Source: Pseudomonas taeanensis MS-3 (GTDB lineage: Bacteria; Pseudomonadota; Gammaproteobacteria; Pseudomonadales; Pseudomonadaceae). Taken from it: 49,315 bases of DNA. The notes below the pieces were generated by a model. It saw nothing but the letters and a program-made list of their open reading frames with translations, was not told the origin of the DNA and ran no database searches. The stretch spans positions 1-49,315 of the forward strand of contig NZ_AWSQ01000004.1 of assembly GCF_000498575.2 (NCBI RefSeq). Direction: 5' to 3'. Every line of letters starts with the position of its first letter. Position 1 is the first letter of the stretch. Made by a program: the position numbers and the translations under genes. This document shows, piece by piece, positions 26,414 through 37,103 of the stretch.

Positions 26414-27634
26414 TCACTCGGCGACCGGATGCAACCAATCCGCCAGGCTCCCTTCAAACAACGCCTCCTGTTGCGCATGCAACTGCTCCAAGGCATTGCG
26501 CAACGCCGGGTACCACGGCTCATCGAGCTGTTCCGGCAACTGACTGAGACGCGGCAGCGGCCAGGGGCTGTGGCTCAATAACTGCTCCATGCTGTACTGC
26601 CCCAGATCCCGACTCAGTACCCAGGCGCCAGCGGTGGTCGGGGCGACCAGCTGCCGCTGCTCAAGAAACTCGAGCACCTCTTCCCACTCATGTTCCGGCA
26701 ACAACCAGCCTTGGCGCTGCACATCGCGATGACGCACCTTCAAACCTGACCGCTGGCGCTCATGAAACACTCGAAGAATCCCCAAAACCACCAGCAGACG
26801 CGGCATAGACTGCTTACGCCACTGAGGCGACGAGGCTAGATTACACACCAGTTCCGCACCGAACAGCACAAGAAACCAGGACAAATAAATCCATAAAAGA
26901 AACAACGGCACCGTGGCAAATGCCCCATAGATCAGTTGGTAGCCAGGAAACAACCGCACATACAGGCTGAATAATGCCTTCGCCGCCTCAAATAAAACCG
27001 CGGTAAACACACCACCCAAAAACGCATGTTTCAATGGCACTCGCGCATTCGGCACCGTCGCATAGAGCAAGGTAAAGGCCGCAACACTGAATAGCAGCGG
27101 CATGAATTTAAACGCTGTTTTAGTGCCGAGTAACGCATCGGGCCCAGAAACCAGCGACAACGAGGCGATGTAGGTGCTGACCGCGAAACCAGCACCCAGA
27201 AGGATCGGCCCCAGGCTCAAAATCGCCCAATACAATAAAAAACTCGAGACCCCACGACGCGGCTGACGCACACGCCAGATGGTATTGAAAGCCTTTTCTA
27301 TGGTCACCAGCATCCAGAAAGCGGTGACGGCCAACACCGCCACGCCAATCCACGTCAGCTGACGCGCCTGCTCGGTGAAGTCACGCAGGTACTCCTGTAA
27401 CGTTTCACCGGCAGAGGGTATGAAGTTGCGGAAAATAAAACTCTGAATCTGCTCGCCCGTACCTTGAAAGGCCGGCACGGCAGAGAGCATAGCGAAGGTC
27501 ACAGTCATCATCGGCACCACGGCGAACAGCGTGGTGTACGTCAAAGCAGCCGCATTATTGGCTCCGCGATCAGCGAGAAACCGCTGGATCAGAAAACGCC
27601 AGAATTCCACCAGGTTATTGAAGCGCTGACGCAT
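26414..27634 (-). CDS. YihY/virulence-factor BrkB family inner-membrane protein
   Basis: The 406-residue protein has a six-helix membrane domain (about 30-255) with the family motifs [33 protein letters not shown] and [18 protein letters not shown] soluble C-terminal extension (about 270-406) of winged-helix character follows, as in many pseudomonad members. The family was once annotated as ribonuclease BN, an assignment later corrected, so no nuclease activity should be inferred. Its function is unknown. It is divergent from the arsC-like operon; the 249 bases between them (27635-27883) hold both promoters. Confidence 0.88.
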   Translation of the reverse strand: MRQRFNNLVEFWRFLIQRFLADRGANNAAALTYTTLFAVVPMMTVTFAMLSAVPAFQGTGEQIQSFIFRNFIPSAGETLQEYLRDFTEQARQLTWIGVAVLAVTAFWMLVTIEKAFNTIWRVRQPRRGVSSFLLYWAILSLGPILLGAGFAVSTYIASLSLVSGPDALLGTKTAFKFMPLLFSVAAFTLLYATVPNARVPLKHAFLGGVFTAVLFEAAKALFSLYVRLFPGYQLIYGAFATVPLFLLWIYLSWFLVLFGAELVCNLASSPQWRKQSMPRLLVVLGILRVFHERQRSGLKVRHRDVQRQGWLLPEHEWEEVLEFLEQRQLVAPTTAGAWVLSRDLGQYSMEQLLSHSPWPLPRLSQLPEQLDEPWYPALRNALEQLHAQQEALFEGSLADWLHPVAE

Positions 27635-27883
27635 GCCATCTCCTTAGCAGCCCGTAAAAAACTATTGCGCTCGATTAAACCGCACGACGATCCGAATTAA
27701 AGCCTCATTCATAACCGGAAATTACGGTTAGTTCGCCTGGTCTGGCCTTATAGGCAGCCACGTTCCCGGTCGATCCTGGCTTATCAAAGGCCCTATTGCA
27801 GACCGCAAAGAACCTGCCCTGTTCAGACTCAGGTGCCGACGCGGTTAGAATAGCTGCCACCTGACGCAAGATGCGACCTGCAC

Positions 27884-29241
<1,358 letters not shown>

Positions 29242-29242
<1 letters not shown>

Positions 29243-29925
29243 TGCTGCGTCTGGTCCTGCTGCCGGGTCTGAACGGCAACAGGATCTTGTTCACCCCCCT
29301 ACTGTCGCAGCTCGATCCAGCACTTGAAGTCGAAGCACTGTGTCTCCCCGTTCAGGGTAGCCAAGACTATGACGACCTTGCCGATGCGCTGGTTGACCGT
29401 CTCGGTGATAGTCCCTTTGTGCTACTCGGAGAGTCCTTCTCCGGACCACTGGCTTATCGCCTGGCCCTGCGCCAACCGACAGGTTTGTGCGGCGTCATCT
29501 TCGCCGCAACTTTCCTGCGCCGCCCGCATCCACTCCTAGCACTACAGCGTTACCTGCCACTGCGACATAAGTTGTTGACGCATAGCAGCCTGCTGCGTCA
29601 GTTCTGCCTGGACGACGGGGCCAGCCCTGCAATGGTCAAACTGCTACGCGACGAAATCCAAGCCCTTCCAGTGCGTTTAATACGTGCCCGCCTGACCAGT
29701 CTCAACCAGCTACAAATACCCTCCCAGCAACTCGACCTACCTGCACTGCACCTGCTACCACGGCGGGATCGCTTGATTACCCACCTGGCTGCGACAACCC
29801 TGCGGCAACATTGCCGCCAATTGCAGCAAGTCACCATTGATGGCCCGCACTTTCTCCTGCAGAGCAAACCACAGGATTGTGCACAGGCTATTCAGCAGTT
29901 TTTGGCTGGATTAAGTGCAGGCTAG
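29242..29925 (+). CDS. Alpha/beta-hydrolase with an atypical nucleophile elbow
   Basis: A 227-residue alpha/beta-hydrolase fold protein. The oxyanion region is LLPGLNGN (about 6-13). The nucleophile Ser65 sits in GESFSG, where the usual GxSxG has serine at the fifth position. The acid is probably Asp176 (PRRDRL) and the histidine His203 (DGPHFLL). No lipid anchor or signal is seen, so it is cytoplasmic. It is the last gene of the arsC-like/wrbA/DUF2069 operon and ends ten bases from the convergent hda gene. The substrate is unknown. Confidence 0.82.
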
Positions 29926-29934
29926 ATGTGCGTC

Positions 29935-30639
29935 TTACCAGCCCAGGGTTTCTTTCAGGAAGGGAATCGTCAGCTTGCGCTGGGCTTGCAGGGAGGCCTG
30001 GTCCAGGCGCTCCAGCAGGTCGAACAACGCACTCATGCTGCGTTCGCCGCGGGTCAGAATAAACCGCCCGACTTCATCGCTGAGGTGCAGGCCACGACGC
30101 GAGGCACGCAGTTGCAGGGCGCGCAGCTTGTCTTCATCGGACAGCGATTGCAGCTGAAAGACCAGGGCCTGGGTCAGCCGCGACTGCAGGTCGGCGAGCT
30201 GCACCGGCAGTTCCCGTGGCGAGGCGTTGGCCGCCAGCAGTAGACGCCGGCCACTGTCGCGCAGGCGATTGAACAGATGGAACGAGGCCTCTTCCCAATC
30301 ACTGCGCCCGACTACTGCATCCAGGTCGTCGAGGCAGACCAGCTCGTAGCGCTCCAGGTTGTCCAGCAACTCAGGCCCGCGCTCAACCATCTCCGCCAGC
30401 GGCAGGTACACGGCCGGCTCGCCGCGCTGCTCGAAACGCAAGCAAGCCGCCTGCAACAGGTGGCTGCGCCCAACACCGCCACCGCCCCACAGGTAGATCA
30501 GACTTTCCGTCCAGCCGGCGTCCGCTTCGCACAGACGCTCGACATAGCCGAGCGCCGCAGCATTGGCACCGGGATAGTAGTTGGCGAAGGTGGCGTCATC
30601 GCGCAGACGCACACCTAGAGGCAGTTGAATGGGTGTCAT
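29935..30639 (-). CDS. hda: DnaA regulatory inactivator Hda
   Basis: A DnaA-related AAA+ protein that, bound to the sliding clamp, makes DnaA hydrolyse ATP and so limits re-initiation of replication. The 234 residues begin with the clamp-binding segment IQLPL (residues 4-8). The Walker A position is GGGGVGRSHLL, with arginine where DnaA has lysine, as also in E. coli Hda. LVCLDDLDAV is the Walker B region. The length is normal. Its ATG overlaps the stop of the upstream permease gene by four bases, so the two are coupled. Confidence 0.95.
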   Translation of the reverse strand: MTPIQLPLGVRLRDDATFANYYPGANAAALGYVERLCEADAGWTESLIYLWGGGGVGRSHLLQAACLRFEQRGEPAVYLPLAEMVERGPELLDNLERYELVCLDDLDAVVGRSDWEEASFHLFNRLRDSGRRLLLAANASPRELPVQLADLQSRLTQALVFQLQSLSDEDKLRALQLRASRRGLHLSDEVGRFILTRGERSMSALFDLLERLDQASLQAQRKLTIPFLKETLGW

Positions 30640-31727
30640 GCGGGGCTTGGCGGCTCGTCAGAAGCGCTTGAGGACTCTCCGTAAAGAGCGGAAAGTTTAT
30701 AGAAATCATGCGCATGACGCACTAAAACCATGATCACCGCGGCCACTGGCAGGGCCAATAGCACGCCACTGAAGCCGAACAGCTGCCCCCCCGCCATGAT
30801 TGCGAAGATCACCGCCACCGGGTGCAGGCCGATGCGGTCGCCGACCAGCCAGGGCGTCAGCAGCATGCCCTCTAGCATCTGACCGGCCACAAACACCGCG
30901 GCAATCGCCAGCAGTGGGTAGAAGTCGCCGCCGAACTGGAACAGCCCGGCCGTCAAGGCGGCGCCTATGCCCACCACCACGCCGAGATACGGCACGATAC
31001 TGGCCAAGCCCGCCAACAAACCAATCAACAAGCCCAGTTCCAGACCGATCAGCATCAACCCGACGGCGTACATGATGCCCAATGCCAGCATCACCAGGAG
31101 CTGTCCACGCAGAAAAGCCCCCAGCACTTCGTGGCACTCGCCAGCCAGCTTCACGACAAAGCCTTCGCGATTGCGCGGCAACAGGCCACGCAACTTGGCA
31201 ACCATCAGGTCCCAGTCGCGCATCAGGTAAAAGCTCACTACCGGGATCAGCAACAGATTGGCCAACCAGGCCAGCAGGGCCAGGCCTGAAGAAGTGACCT
31301 TGGCTAGCACCTTGCCGACAATATCGCCGGTTTTGCCCAGATGTTCGGAGAAGGCGGTTTTCAGCTGGTCGAAACGCCAGAAGCCATCGTCCAGCCCCAA
31401 CTGAGCCTGAACCCAAGGCAGCGCCTGGTGCTGCGCCCAGTCGATCATCTGCGGCGCCAGCTCATACAGGCGCATCAACTGCTTACCCAGCAGCGGTACC
31501 AGCACAAGCAGCAACAGCGCCAGAATCAGGCTGAACAGCGCAAATACCACGATTACGCCCCAAGTACGCGAGAGCTTCCAACGCTCCAGACGATCCACCA
31601 ATGGATCGCCCAGGTAGGCCAGCAGTACGCCGATCAGGAATGGCGAGAGAATCGGATGCAGCAGATACAACAACCAGCCGAGCAGTAACAGCCCAGCTAT
31701 CCATAGCCAGCGCGGTGAATCAATCAT
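30636..31727 (-). CDS. AI-2E/PerM family transporter-like membrane protein
   Basis: The 363-residue protein has about eight hydrophobic segments with the family pattern. Two N-terminal helices contain LLHPILSPFLIGVLLAYLGDP. An amphipathic periplasmic region follows (about 90-150), then the conserved LLIPVVSFYLMRDWD and IASIVPYLGVVVGIG-type stretches. The C-terminal tail is soluble and polar. Members have been proposed as exporters or sodium/proton antiporters; the substrate is unknown. Coupling to hda (four-base overlap) is conserved in Pseudomonas. Confidence 0.9.
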   Translation of the reverse strand: MIDSPRWLWIAGLLLLGWLLYLLHPILSPFLIGVLLAYLGDPLVDRLERWKLSRTWGVIVVFALFSLILALLLLVLVPLLGKQLMRLYELAPQMIDWAQHQALPWVQAQLGLDDGFWRFDQLKTAFSEHLGKTGDIVGKVLAKVTSSGLALLAWLANLLLIPVVSFYLMRDWDLMVAKLRGLLPRNREGFVVKLAGECHEVLGAFLRGQLLVMLALGIMYAVGLMLIGLELGLLIGLLAGLASIVPYLGVVVGIGAALTAGLFQFGGDFYPLLAIAAVFVAGQMLEGMLLTPWLVGDRIGLHPVAVIFAIMAGGQLFGFSGVLLALPVAAVIMVLVRHAHDFYKLSALYGESSSASDEPPSPA

Positions 31728-31888
31728 GCTCAGACCTCAGTTCGCAAAATAGACTGCCCAGGACAGGTCTTCAGCAGTGGAGTGCACCGACGCTATCGGC
31801 TCTAGCACTCACATCAATAAAAACAGAGCGCTAAAGCGGCGTGCAGCGGTTTGTCGCTCGGCGCTCATTGCCTACAGTACGCGGCAGT

Positions 31889-32923
31889 CTACCAGCGAAA
31901 CCGCAGCACATCGCCGCGCGGTCGCACTTGCGGCGCCTGCTGGTCAGTGGGCAGTTGGTTGGCATCAACCGGCTCGGCCTCAGGCGGCACTTCCTGCAGC
32001 TTTGCCAGCACCAGTTGCGCGCGCAACTGTTCGGCACTGGCGTTGACCCGATATGTCAGGCGATCCCCTTGCACGCTGAGCAACTGCGCATTAAAGGGCT
32101 CGAGGATTCGCTGCAACTCGGCATAACGCGTTAGATCGGCCCCCTCAATTTGTAGAGTCAGGTTGGTTGCCGAGCCCGGCGCGATGACGAAACGCGGCGC
32201 CAGTCGCTCGTTCAGCGCCAGCATCACGGCATCGGCCAACGCTGCCTGGTCGGCGCCTTCGGCCTTGCCTTGCTCGCGCGCATCGCCCAACCATAAACGC
32301 CACCTGGCTTGCCATTGGCCGTTTTCTTCGCGGGCTTGTACGACCAGCAAGGCATCGGCGGCGTAACGCTCTGACGCCGCGCGCAACCCTGTCGGTTCGC
32401 TGGCCGCCAAATTCTCAGGCGTTGCGACCAGTTGTTCATCCAGATCGGCCAGCGGCAAACGCAGCGGCAAACCCCGATGTTGCGCAGCCTCACTCAGGGC
32501 CACGGCGCTGCTCTGGCCATCGCCGATCAAGCTCGCGCCCTCGCCTGTTTCATTCAACCACCAGGCAAGGATCGCCGGGCGATTGGTCCCCCACAGCGAC
32601 AGACCGGCCTGGCGCAGACTGCGATCGGTGCTACTGGGATCGAAATCCACCACCAGGCTGTCACCTTTATAGCCGTACTGGCTGACGACCTGCTGCGGAT
32701 CCTTGCGCAGTTCGGCGAGCGCCGGGCTTTGCGCCGCCTCGCTTCGACCGGTCAAACGCAGGACCAGGGTGTCCAGGGCGCGGCCAAGGGCCGCATCACG
32801 CTCTTCCGGCTGCTGGCTGGCGACCGGCTCGCGCACCTGATACAGGTCACTGACAGTCGCCGCCAGACTCTGCAGGCTGAGCAACGGCAGACACAAGACA
32901 AGCAAGCGAGCAATCAGGCGCAT
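31889..32923 (-). CDS. DUF2066 secreted protein
   Basis: A 344-residue protein with a cleavable signal peptide (MRLIARLLVLCLPLLSLQSL, cleavage near LAA-TVSD). The DUF2066 domain fills most of the rest, with ALDTLVLRLTG, the YGYKGDSLVVDFDP strand and LSLWGTNRPAILAWW. It is probably periplasmic. The function is unknown. The position between the perM-hda unit and the divergent purMN operon is the usual one in Pseudomonas. A spacer of about 160 bases separates it from perM downstream, in which I see no clear terminator. Confidence 0.88.
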   Translation of the reverse strand: MRLIARLLVLCLPLLSLQSLAATVSDLYQVREPVASQQPEERDAALGRALDTLVLRLTGRSEAAQSPALAELRKDPQQVVSQYGYKGDSLVVDFDPSSTDRSLRQAGLSLWGTNRPAILAWWLNETGEGASLIGDGQSSAVALSEAAQHRGLPLRLPLADLDEQLVATPENLAASEPTGLRAASERYAADALLVVQAREENGQWQARWRLWLGDAREQGKAEGADQAALADAVMLALNERLAPRFVIAPGSATNLTLQIEGADLTRYAELQRILEPFNAQLLSVQGDRLTYRVNASAEQLRAQLVLAKLQEVPPEAEPVDANQLPTDQQAPQVRPRGDVLRFRW

Positions 32924-33283
32924 GGAATAGGCTCTCGACAGGCGGAAGGCCGCGCATAGGGCGCAGTAGAAGCTTATACCTTAAACAGCCACCTGCGCCC
33001 CGGCAACCACAGCGCGGGCGGCTGGCCGCTGCCCAGCAAGCCTGATAAAATCGCGCGCCTTCGCAGACCGGTCACAAGGGAGACTGTCAGGCTTAGGACT
33101 GTCCTACTGTGAAAGACTGGATATTGGCGGCTTTTACCACTCCAACTCGTTAAATAGGGCGACTATTCGCCTCGTTTGATTGATCAAAGCCCCTCAATCC
33201 CAGCCTTTCTCGCTACGGACACCAAACCCGACAGACTCCCAGCACCGGCGCCCATCCGACTTCCCCCTTAAAGGCCTGGATCT
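32924..33283. other. Divergent control region between the DUF2066 gene and purM
   Basis: A spacer of 360 bases with no gene. A short inverted repeat, GGCGA CTAT TCGCC (about 33158-33171), lies roughly 110 bases before purM. AAAGG lies about nine bases before the purM ATG. I see no purine-riboswitch core and no recognisable PurR operator; pseudomonads are not known to use an E. coli-type PurR. Confidence 0.45.
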
Positions 33284-34342
33284 ATGAGCAAGCAACCCTC
33301 CATCAGCTACAAGGACGCAGGTGTCGACATCGACGCAGGTGAAGCCCTGGTCGAACGCATCAAAGGCGTGGCCAAGCGCACCGCCCGTCCGGAAGTCATG
33401 GGCGGCCTGGGCGGTTTCGGCGCCCTCTGCGAGATCCCGGCCGGTTACAAGCAACCGGTATTGGTATCCGGCACCGACGGTGTCGGCACCAAGCTGCGTC
33501 TGGCACTGAACCTGAACAAACACGACAGCATTGGCATCGACCTGGTGGCCATGTGCGTCAATGACCTGGTGGTATGTGGCGCCGAGCCGCTGTTCTTCCT
33601 CGATTACTACGCCACCGGCAAGCTCAATGTCGACGTCGCCACCCAGGTCGTCACCGGCATCGGCGACGGCTGTGAACTGGCCGGCTGCTCCCTGGTTGGC
33701 GGCGAGACCGCCGAGATGCCGGGCATGTACGAAGGCGAAGACTATGACCTGGCCGGTTTCTGCGTCGGCGTAGTAGAGAAAGCCGAGATCATCGATGGCT
33801 CCAAGGTAACAACTGGCGACGCGCTGATCGCCCTGCCGTCTTCCGGCCCACACTCCAACGGCTACTCACTGATCCGCAAGATCATCGAAGTCAGCGGTGC
33901 CGACATCGAAACCATCCAGCTCGATGGTAAGCCGCTGACCGAGCTGCTGATGGCGCCCACGCGCATCTACGTCAAGCCGCTGCTCAAGTTGATCAAAGAC
34001 ACCGGCGCGGTAAAGGCCATGGCCCACATCACTGGTGGCGGCCTGCTGGACAACATTCCGCGGGTTCTGCCCAAAGGCAGCCAAGCGATAATCGACGTCG
34101 CCAGCTGGACCCGTCCGGCAGTATTCGACTGGCTGCAAGCGCAAGGTAACGTCAACGAGACCGAGATGCATCGCGTGCTCAACTGCGGCGTCGGCATGGT
34201 CATCTGCGTCGCCCAGGATCAGGTCGATGCAGCCCTCAAGACCCTTCAGGATGCCGGCGAGCAGCCGTGGGTCATCGGCCAGATTGCCAGCGCAGCAGAA
34301 GGCGCCGAACAGGTCGTGCTGAACAACCTGAAAAGCCACTGA
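33284..34342 (+). CDS. purM: Phosphoribosylformylglycinamidine cyclo-ligase PurM (AIR synthetase)
   Basis: Cytoplasmic enzyme of de novo purine synthesis that closes the imidazole ring to give AIR. The 352-residue protein has the PurM/SelD-type ATP-binding motifs: [12 protein letters not shown] at the start, [50 protein letters not shown] and the C-terminal [14 protein letters not shown]. Its stop overlaps the purN start as TGATG, so the two are translated together. Confidence 0.98.
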   Translation: MSKQPSISYKDAGVDIDAGEALVERIKGVAKRTARPEVMGGLGGFGALCEIPAGYKQPVLVSGTDGVGTKLRLALNLNKHDSIGIDLVAMCVNDLVVCGAEPLFFLDYYATGKLNVDVATQVVTGIGDGCELAGCSLVGGETAEMPGMYEGEDYDLAGFCVGVVEKAEIIDGSKVTTGDALIALPSSGPHSNGYSLIRKIIEVSGADIETIQLDGKPLTELLMAPTRIYVKPLLKLIKDTGAVKAMAHITGGGLLDNIPRVLPKGSQAIIDVASWTRPAVFDWLQAQGNVNETEMHRVLNCGVGMVICVAQDQVDAALKTLQDAGEQPWVIGQIASAAEGAEQVVLNNLKSH

Positions 34343-34992
34343 TGCCGAGCCCCTGCAATGTGGTGGTGCTGATCTCGGGCTCCGGCAGCAATCTGCAGGC
34401 GCTACTCGACAGCATCCAGGCCGGCGATACTCCGGCCCGTGTGTGCGCGGTGATCTCCAACCGCGCCGATGCCTACGGCCTGGAACGAGCCAAAACGGTC
34501 GGCATCGCCACGCGGATGCTTGACCATAAAGCCTTCGACGGTCGCGAAGCCTTTGACGCGGCGCTGGTCGAAGCCATAGATGCCTTTGAACCGCATCTGG
34601 TGGTATTGGCCGGCTTTATGCGCATCCTCAGTCCAGGCTTCGTCCGCCACTACGCTGGGCGCCTGCTGAATATCCACCCCTCGCTGCTGCCCAAATACAA
34701 GGGCCTGCACACCCATCAGCGAGCCCTGGAAGCAGGCGACAGTGAACACGGCTGCAGCGTGCACTTCGTCACTGAGGAACTCGATGGCGGCCCTCTGGTC
34801 GTACAGGCAGTCGTCCCGGTACAGTCACACGACTCGCCGACCAGCCTGGCGCAGCGGGTGCACGAACAGGAGCACCAGATTTACCCACTGGCCGTGTGCT
34901 GGTTTGCCGAAGGGCGTTTGCGCCTTGGCGAGCAAGGTGCATTGCTGGATGACCAACCTTTGCCGAGTACCGGCCACTTGATCCGAACGTAG
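34342..34992 (+). CDS. purN: Phosphoribosylglycinamide formyltransferase PurN
   Basis: Transfers a formyl group from 10-formyl-tetrahydrofolate to GAR in purine synthesis. From the ATG at 34342 the protein has 216 residues. The nucleotide loop is VLISGSGSNLQALLD. The catalytic Asn and His are in LLNIHPSLLPKYKG, and the catalytic Asp is in VTEELDGGPLV. The ATG overlaps the purM stop; the frame upstream of it lies within purM and is not used. A structured repeat follows rather than a simple terminator. Confidence 0.98.
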   Translation: MPSPCNVVVLISGSGSNLQALLDSIQAGDTPARVCAVISNRADAYGLERAKTVGIATRMLDHKAFDGREAFDAALVEAIDAFEPHLVVLAGFMRILSPGFVRHYAGRLLNIHPSLLPKYKGLHTHQRALEAGDSEHGCSVHFVTEELDGGPLVVQAVVPVQSHDSPTSLAQRVHEQEHQIYPLAVCWFAEGRLRLGEQGALLDDQPLPSTGHLIRT

Positions 34993-35012
34993 AAGGTGTT
35001 TCCAAATTCAAC

Positions 35013-35113
35013 GAGCGAAGGTCAGGCAAGGCAAAAATGGCTGAGGAGGCGGAGTTTACGTATTGTAAATGAGCACTCCGAAGCCATTTTTAACGCCGCA
35101 TCACCGAGTGCAG
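35013..35113. repeat. Intergenic structured repeat, copy B
   Basis: The cleanest of three copies. A perfect 10-bp pairing joins AAAAATGGCT (35033-35042) to AGCCATTTTT (35082-35091). Inside it, CGGAG (35050-35054) pairs with CTCCG (35076-35080). The centre is a hairpin, TTTAC (35055-35059) with GTAAA (35065-35069), leaving TGAGCA unpaired on one side. The ends AGCGAAGG...AACGCCGCAT...CCGAGTGCAG match copy A. It lies between purN and a DUF3108 gene, both on the plus strand. Confidence 0.85.
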
Positions 35114-35144
35114 CCAATTTGATAACAGCTTCTTAGGAGACATC

Positions 35145-35861
35145 ATGCGTCGCGCCTTATTGTTCGCCCTTGCCCTACTCAGCCTGCCGGCCCTGGCTGC
35201 GGAACCGACGCCGTTTTCCGCCAGCTACACCGCCGACTGGAAACAAGTCCCCATCAGCGGTACTGCCGAACGCAGCTTGCAACGCCAGGAAGACGGGCGC
35301 TGGCAGCTCAACTTCGAAGCCTCAATGCTGGTCGCCAGCCTCACCGAAACCAGCACCCTGCGCGTCGAGAACGGCGCACTGATGCCGCTGACCTACCGCT
35401 TCGAACGCGGCGGACTGGGCAAGAGCAAAGTAATCGAGTACGACTTCGACTGGAACGAAAAGCAAGTGATTGGCAGCGACCGCGGCAATCCGGTGCGCTT
35501 CCCACTGAACCGCAATCTGCAGGACAAATCGACCTACCAGCTGGTGCTGCAACAAGACGTTGCCGCCGGCAAGAAGAGCATGAGTTATCAGGTACTCGAC
35601 GGCGACGAAATCGAGACCTACGACTTCCGCGTACTAGGCGAAGAGACCGTACGCACCAAGGCCGGTCTGATTGATGCAATCAAGGTCGAACGCGTACGCG
35701 ACCCGACGCAAAGCAGCCGCAAGACCATCCTCTGGTTCGCCAAGGACTGGAGCTACCTGCTGGTTCGCCTGCACCAGGTGGAAAAGGACGGCAAGGAGTA
35801 CCAGATCATGCTGAAAGATGGCACGGTCGATGGCAAACCGGTCGAAGGTCGCCGCGACTGA
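35145..35861 (+). CDS. DUF3108 periplasmic protein
   Basis: A 238-residue secreted protein with a clear signal peptide (MRRALLFALALLSLPALAAE). It has a strand-rich DUF3108 domain: FSASYTADWKQVPISGTAER, YRFERGGLGKSKVIEYDFDW, then a lipocalin-like run of strands to the end. The function is unknown. Strong TTAGGAG about seven bases before the ATG and a terminator after the stop mark a single-gene unit. The position after purN is conserved in Pseudomonas. Confidence 0.88.
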   Translation: MRRALLFALALLSLPALAAEPTPFSASYTADWKQVPISGTAERSLQRQEDGRWQLNFEASMLVASLTETSTLRVENGALMPLTYRFERGGLGKSKVIEYDFDWNEKQVIGSDRGNPVRFPLNRNLQDKSTYQLVLQQDVAAGKKSMSYQVLDGDEIETYDFRVLGEETVRTKAGLIDAIKVERVRDPTQSSRKTILWFAKDWSYLLVRLHQVEKDGKEYQIMLKDGTVDGKPVEGRRD

Positions 35862-35879
35862 GCCAAGCGAACGAAAGCG

Positions 35880-35906
35880 AAGCCGGGCGATGCCCGGCTT
35901 TTTTTA
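35880..35906 (+). terminator. Intrinsic terminator after the DUF3108 gene
   Basis: A 9-bp stem AAGCCGGGC (35880-35888) and GCCCGGCTT (35892-35900) with a 3-base loop runs into eight consecutive T. Confidence 0.92.
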
Positions 35907-36045
35907 TGCAGAAAAGTAATCTGAATGAAATCCGGAGAATGGCTGGCACACAGCAAGCACCAGGAGTGCATCCGGGCTACGACGCTGTCGGCGGGTAAGC
36001 CTAGGCTGTAAGCTACTGCCCTGGCGAGATACGCGAGGAGAGCCG

Positions 36046-36321
36046 ATGGACAGCCTTTATCAGCCGCTGGCTTGTGATCTGCACGACTACCTTGAGATCG
36101 CCTGCCTGTATCACTATCGACTGCACATCGAGCTGAACGATGGCGACAGCCTCGATGCCGAGGCACTCACCACCGAAACCACGCCGAGCAAAGAAGAGTT
36201 CCTGATCGTGCACAGCGCTCAAGGCCAGCAACGCCTGCGCCTGGATAGCCTGCTCGCGATTACGCCACTGACAGCCAATGCACGCTTTACCCGGGTGTCG
36301 CTAAGCCCCAGCGCCTGCTGA
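36046..36321 (+). CDS. rof: Rof/YaeO-like Rho-binding antiterminator
   Basis: In E. coli, Rof (YaeO) binds transcription terminator Rho and blocks its RNA-binding surface. The 91-residue protein shows the family's N-terminal pattern YQPLACDLHDYLEIACLYHY and the following strand pair ELNDGDSLDAEALTTET, plus RLRLDSLLAI. A GAGGAGA ribosome site lies shortly before the ATG. It is flanked by two terminators, so it is transcribed alone. Identification is by motif recognition; Rho inhibition in this organism is inferred. Confidence 0.85.
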   Translation: MDSLYQPLACDLHDYLEIACLYHYRLHIELNDGDSLDAEALTTETTPSKEEFLIVHSAQGQQRLRLDSLLAITPLTANARFTRVSLSPSAC

Positions 36322-36332
36322 GCTGCAGGCAA

Positions 36333-36361
36333 ACACAAGCCGGGCAGTGCCCGGCTTGTGT
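36333..36361. terminator. Bidirectional terminator or hairpin between rof and the DUF2058 gene
   Basis: A 13-bp perfect stem ACACAAGCCGGGC (36333-36345) and GCCCGGCTTGTGT (36349-36361) with a 3-base loop. It lies between convergent genes. There is no T run, so termination is likely but weaker than for the others. Confidence 0.7.
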
Positions 36362-36377
36362 ATGGCTTTAGCGCGCC

Positions 36378-36917
36378 TTACCACATCAGATCATCCGGCA
36401 CCTGGTAGGCGGCATAAGGGTCATCGGCATCCGGCGCTTCGGTCGGCGTATTGAGCAAGATCACGCGCTGCGGATCGCGCTCCTGGATCTTCAGCGCCGC
36501 CTCACGCGGAATGACTTCATAGCCACCACCATGCTTGACGATCGCCAGCGAGCCACGGCTAAGCTTGTCACGCATCAGGGTATTCACCGACAGGCGTTTG
36601 ACCTTCTTGTCGTCGACGAAGTTGTAGTAATCCTCGGTGGTCAGCTTGGGCAGGCGGGAGACCTCGATCAACTGCTTAATCTGCGCGGCGCGGGCCTTCT
36701 GCTCGGCCTTCTCCTTCTGCTGACGGTTCAACTCCTGGTCACGGGCAGCTTTCTCGGCCATGGCCTGGCGCGCGGCGAGCTGCTGCGACTGGTCTTTCTC
36801 GACCTGGCCTTTATGCTCAAGGCGTTCCTGCTTCTGCTTCTGCTTGCTGGCCTGCTTGGCCTGCTTTTCGTTGACCAGCCCGGCTTTGAGCAGCTGATCG
36901 CGTAGTGATATAGCCAT
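36378..36917 (-). CDS. DUF2058 (YaiL-like) protein
   Basis: A 179-residue, strongly charged cytoplasmic protein. The N-terminal two thirds (about 1-90) is a Lys/Gln/Glu/Ala-rich helix, likely a coiled coil. The conserved C-terminal part includes EDYYNFVDDKKVKRL, SRGSLAIVKHGGGYEVIP and the tail DDPYAAYQVPDDLMW. The family is called nucleoprotein/polynucleotide-associated in databases, without a defined role. It stands alone. Confidence 0.88.
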   Translation of the reverse strand: MAISLRDQLLKAGLVNEKQAKQASKQKQKQERLEHKGQVEKDQSQQLAARQAMAEKAARDQELNRQQKEKAEQKARAAQIKQLIEVSRLPKLTTEDYYNFVDDKKVKRLSVNTLMRDKLSRGSLAIVKHGGGYEVIPREAALKIQERDPQRVILLNTPTEAPDADDPYAAYQVPDDLMW

Positions 36918-37103
36918 AACTTACCTATTCAAAACAAAATTCAATGACCACAACCGTCAACTACAGAGTGATTGTGGCCACTTCTATTGATCTAACGACA
37001 CCACCTGCCGGCCATGACTCGAGCCTGCGCTCCGAGGGCCGTGAGAGGCGGGACATTTCTCGTTCACGAGCCCCTGCATCCCGCTAGCGTAACAACCCGG
37101 AGA

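Noticed and set aside
26257..26523. An 88-codon minus-strand frame at the end of yihY
   Set aside because: Mostly a shifted reading of the yihY C-terminus; Arg/Cys-rich composition without homology.
26414..27634. Annotating the YihY protein as ribonuclease BN
   Set aside because: The family was misassigned; the true RNase BN is an unrelated soluble enzyme. Only a membrane-protein family call is justified.
36918..37103. A gene or RNA in the DUF2058-mazG spacer
   Set aside because: No start signal, no hairpin with a T run and no protein-like frame could be supported in these 186 bases.
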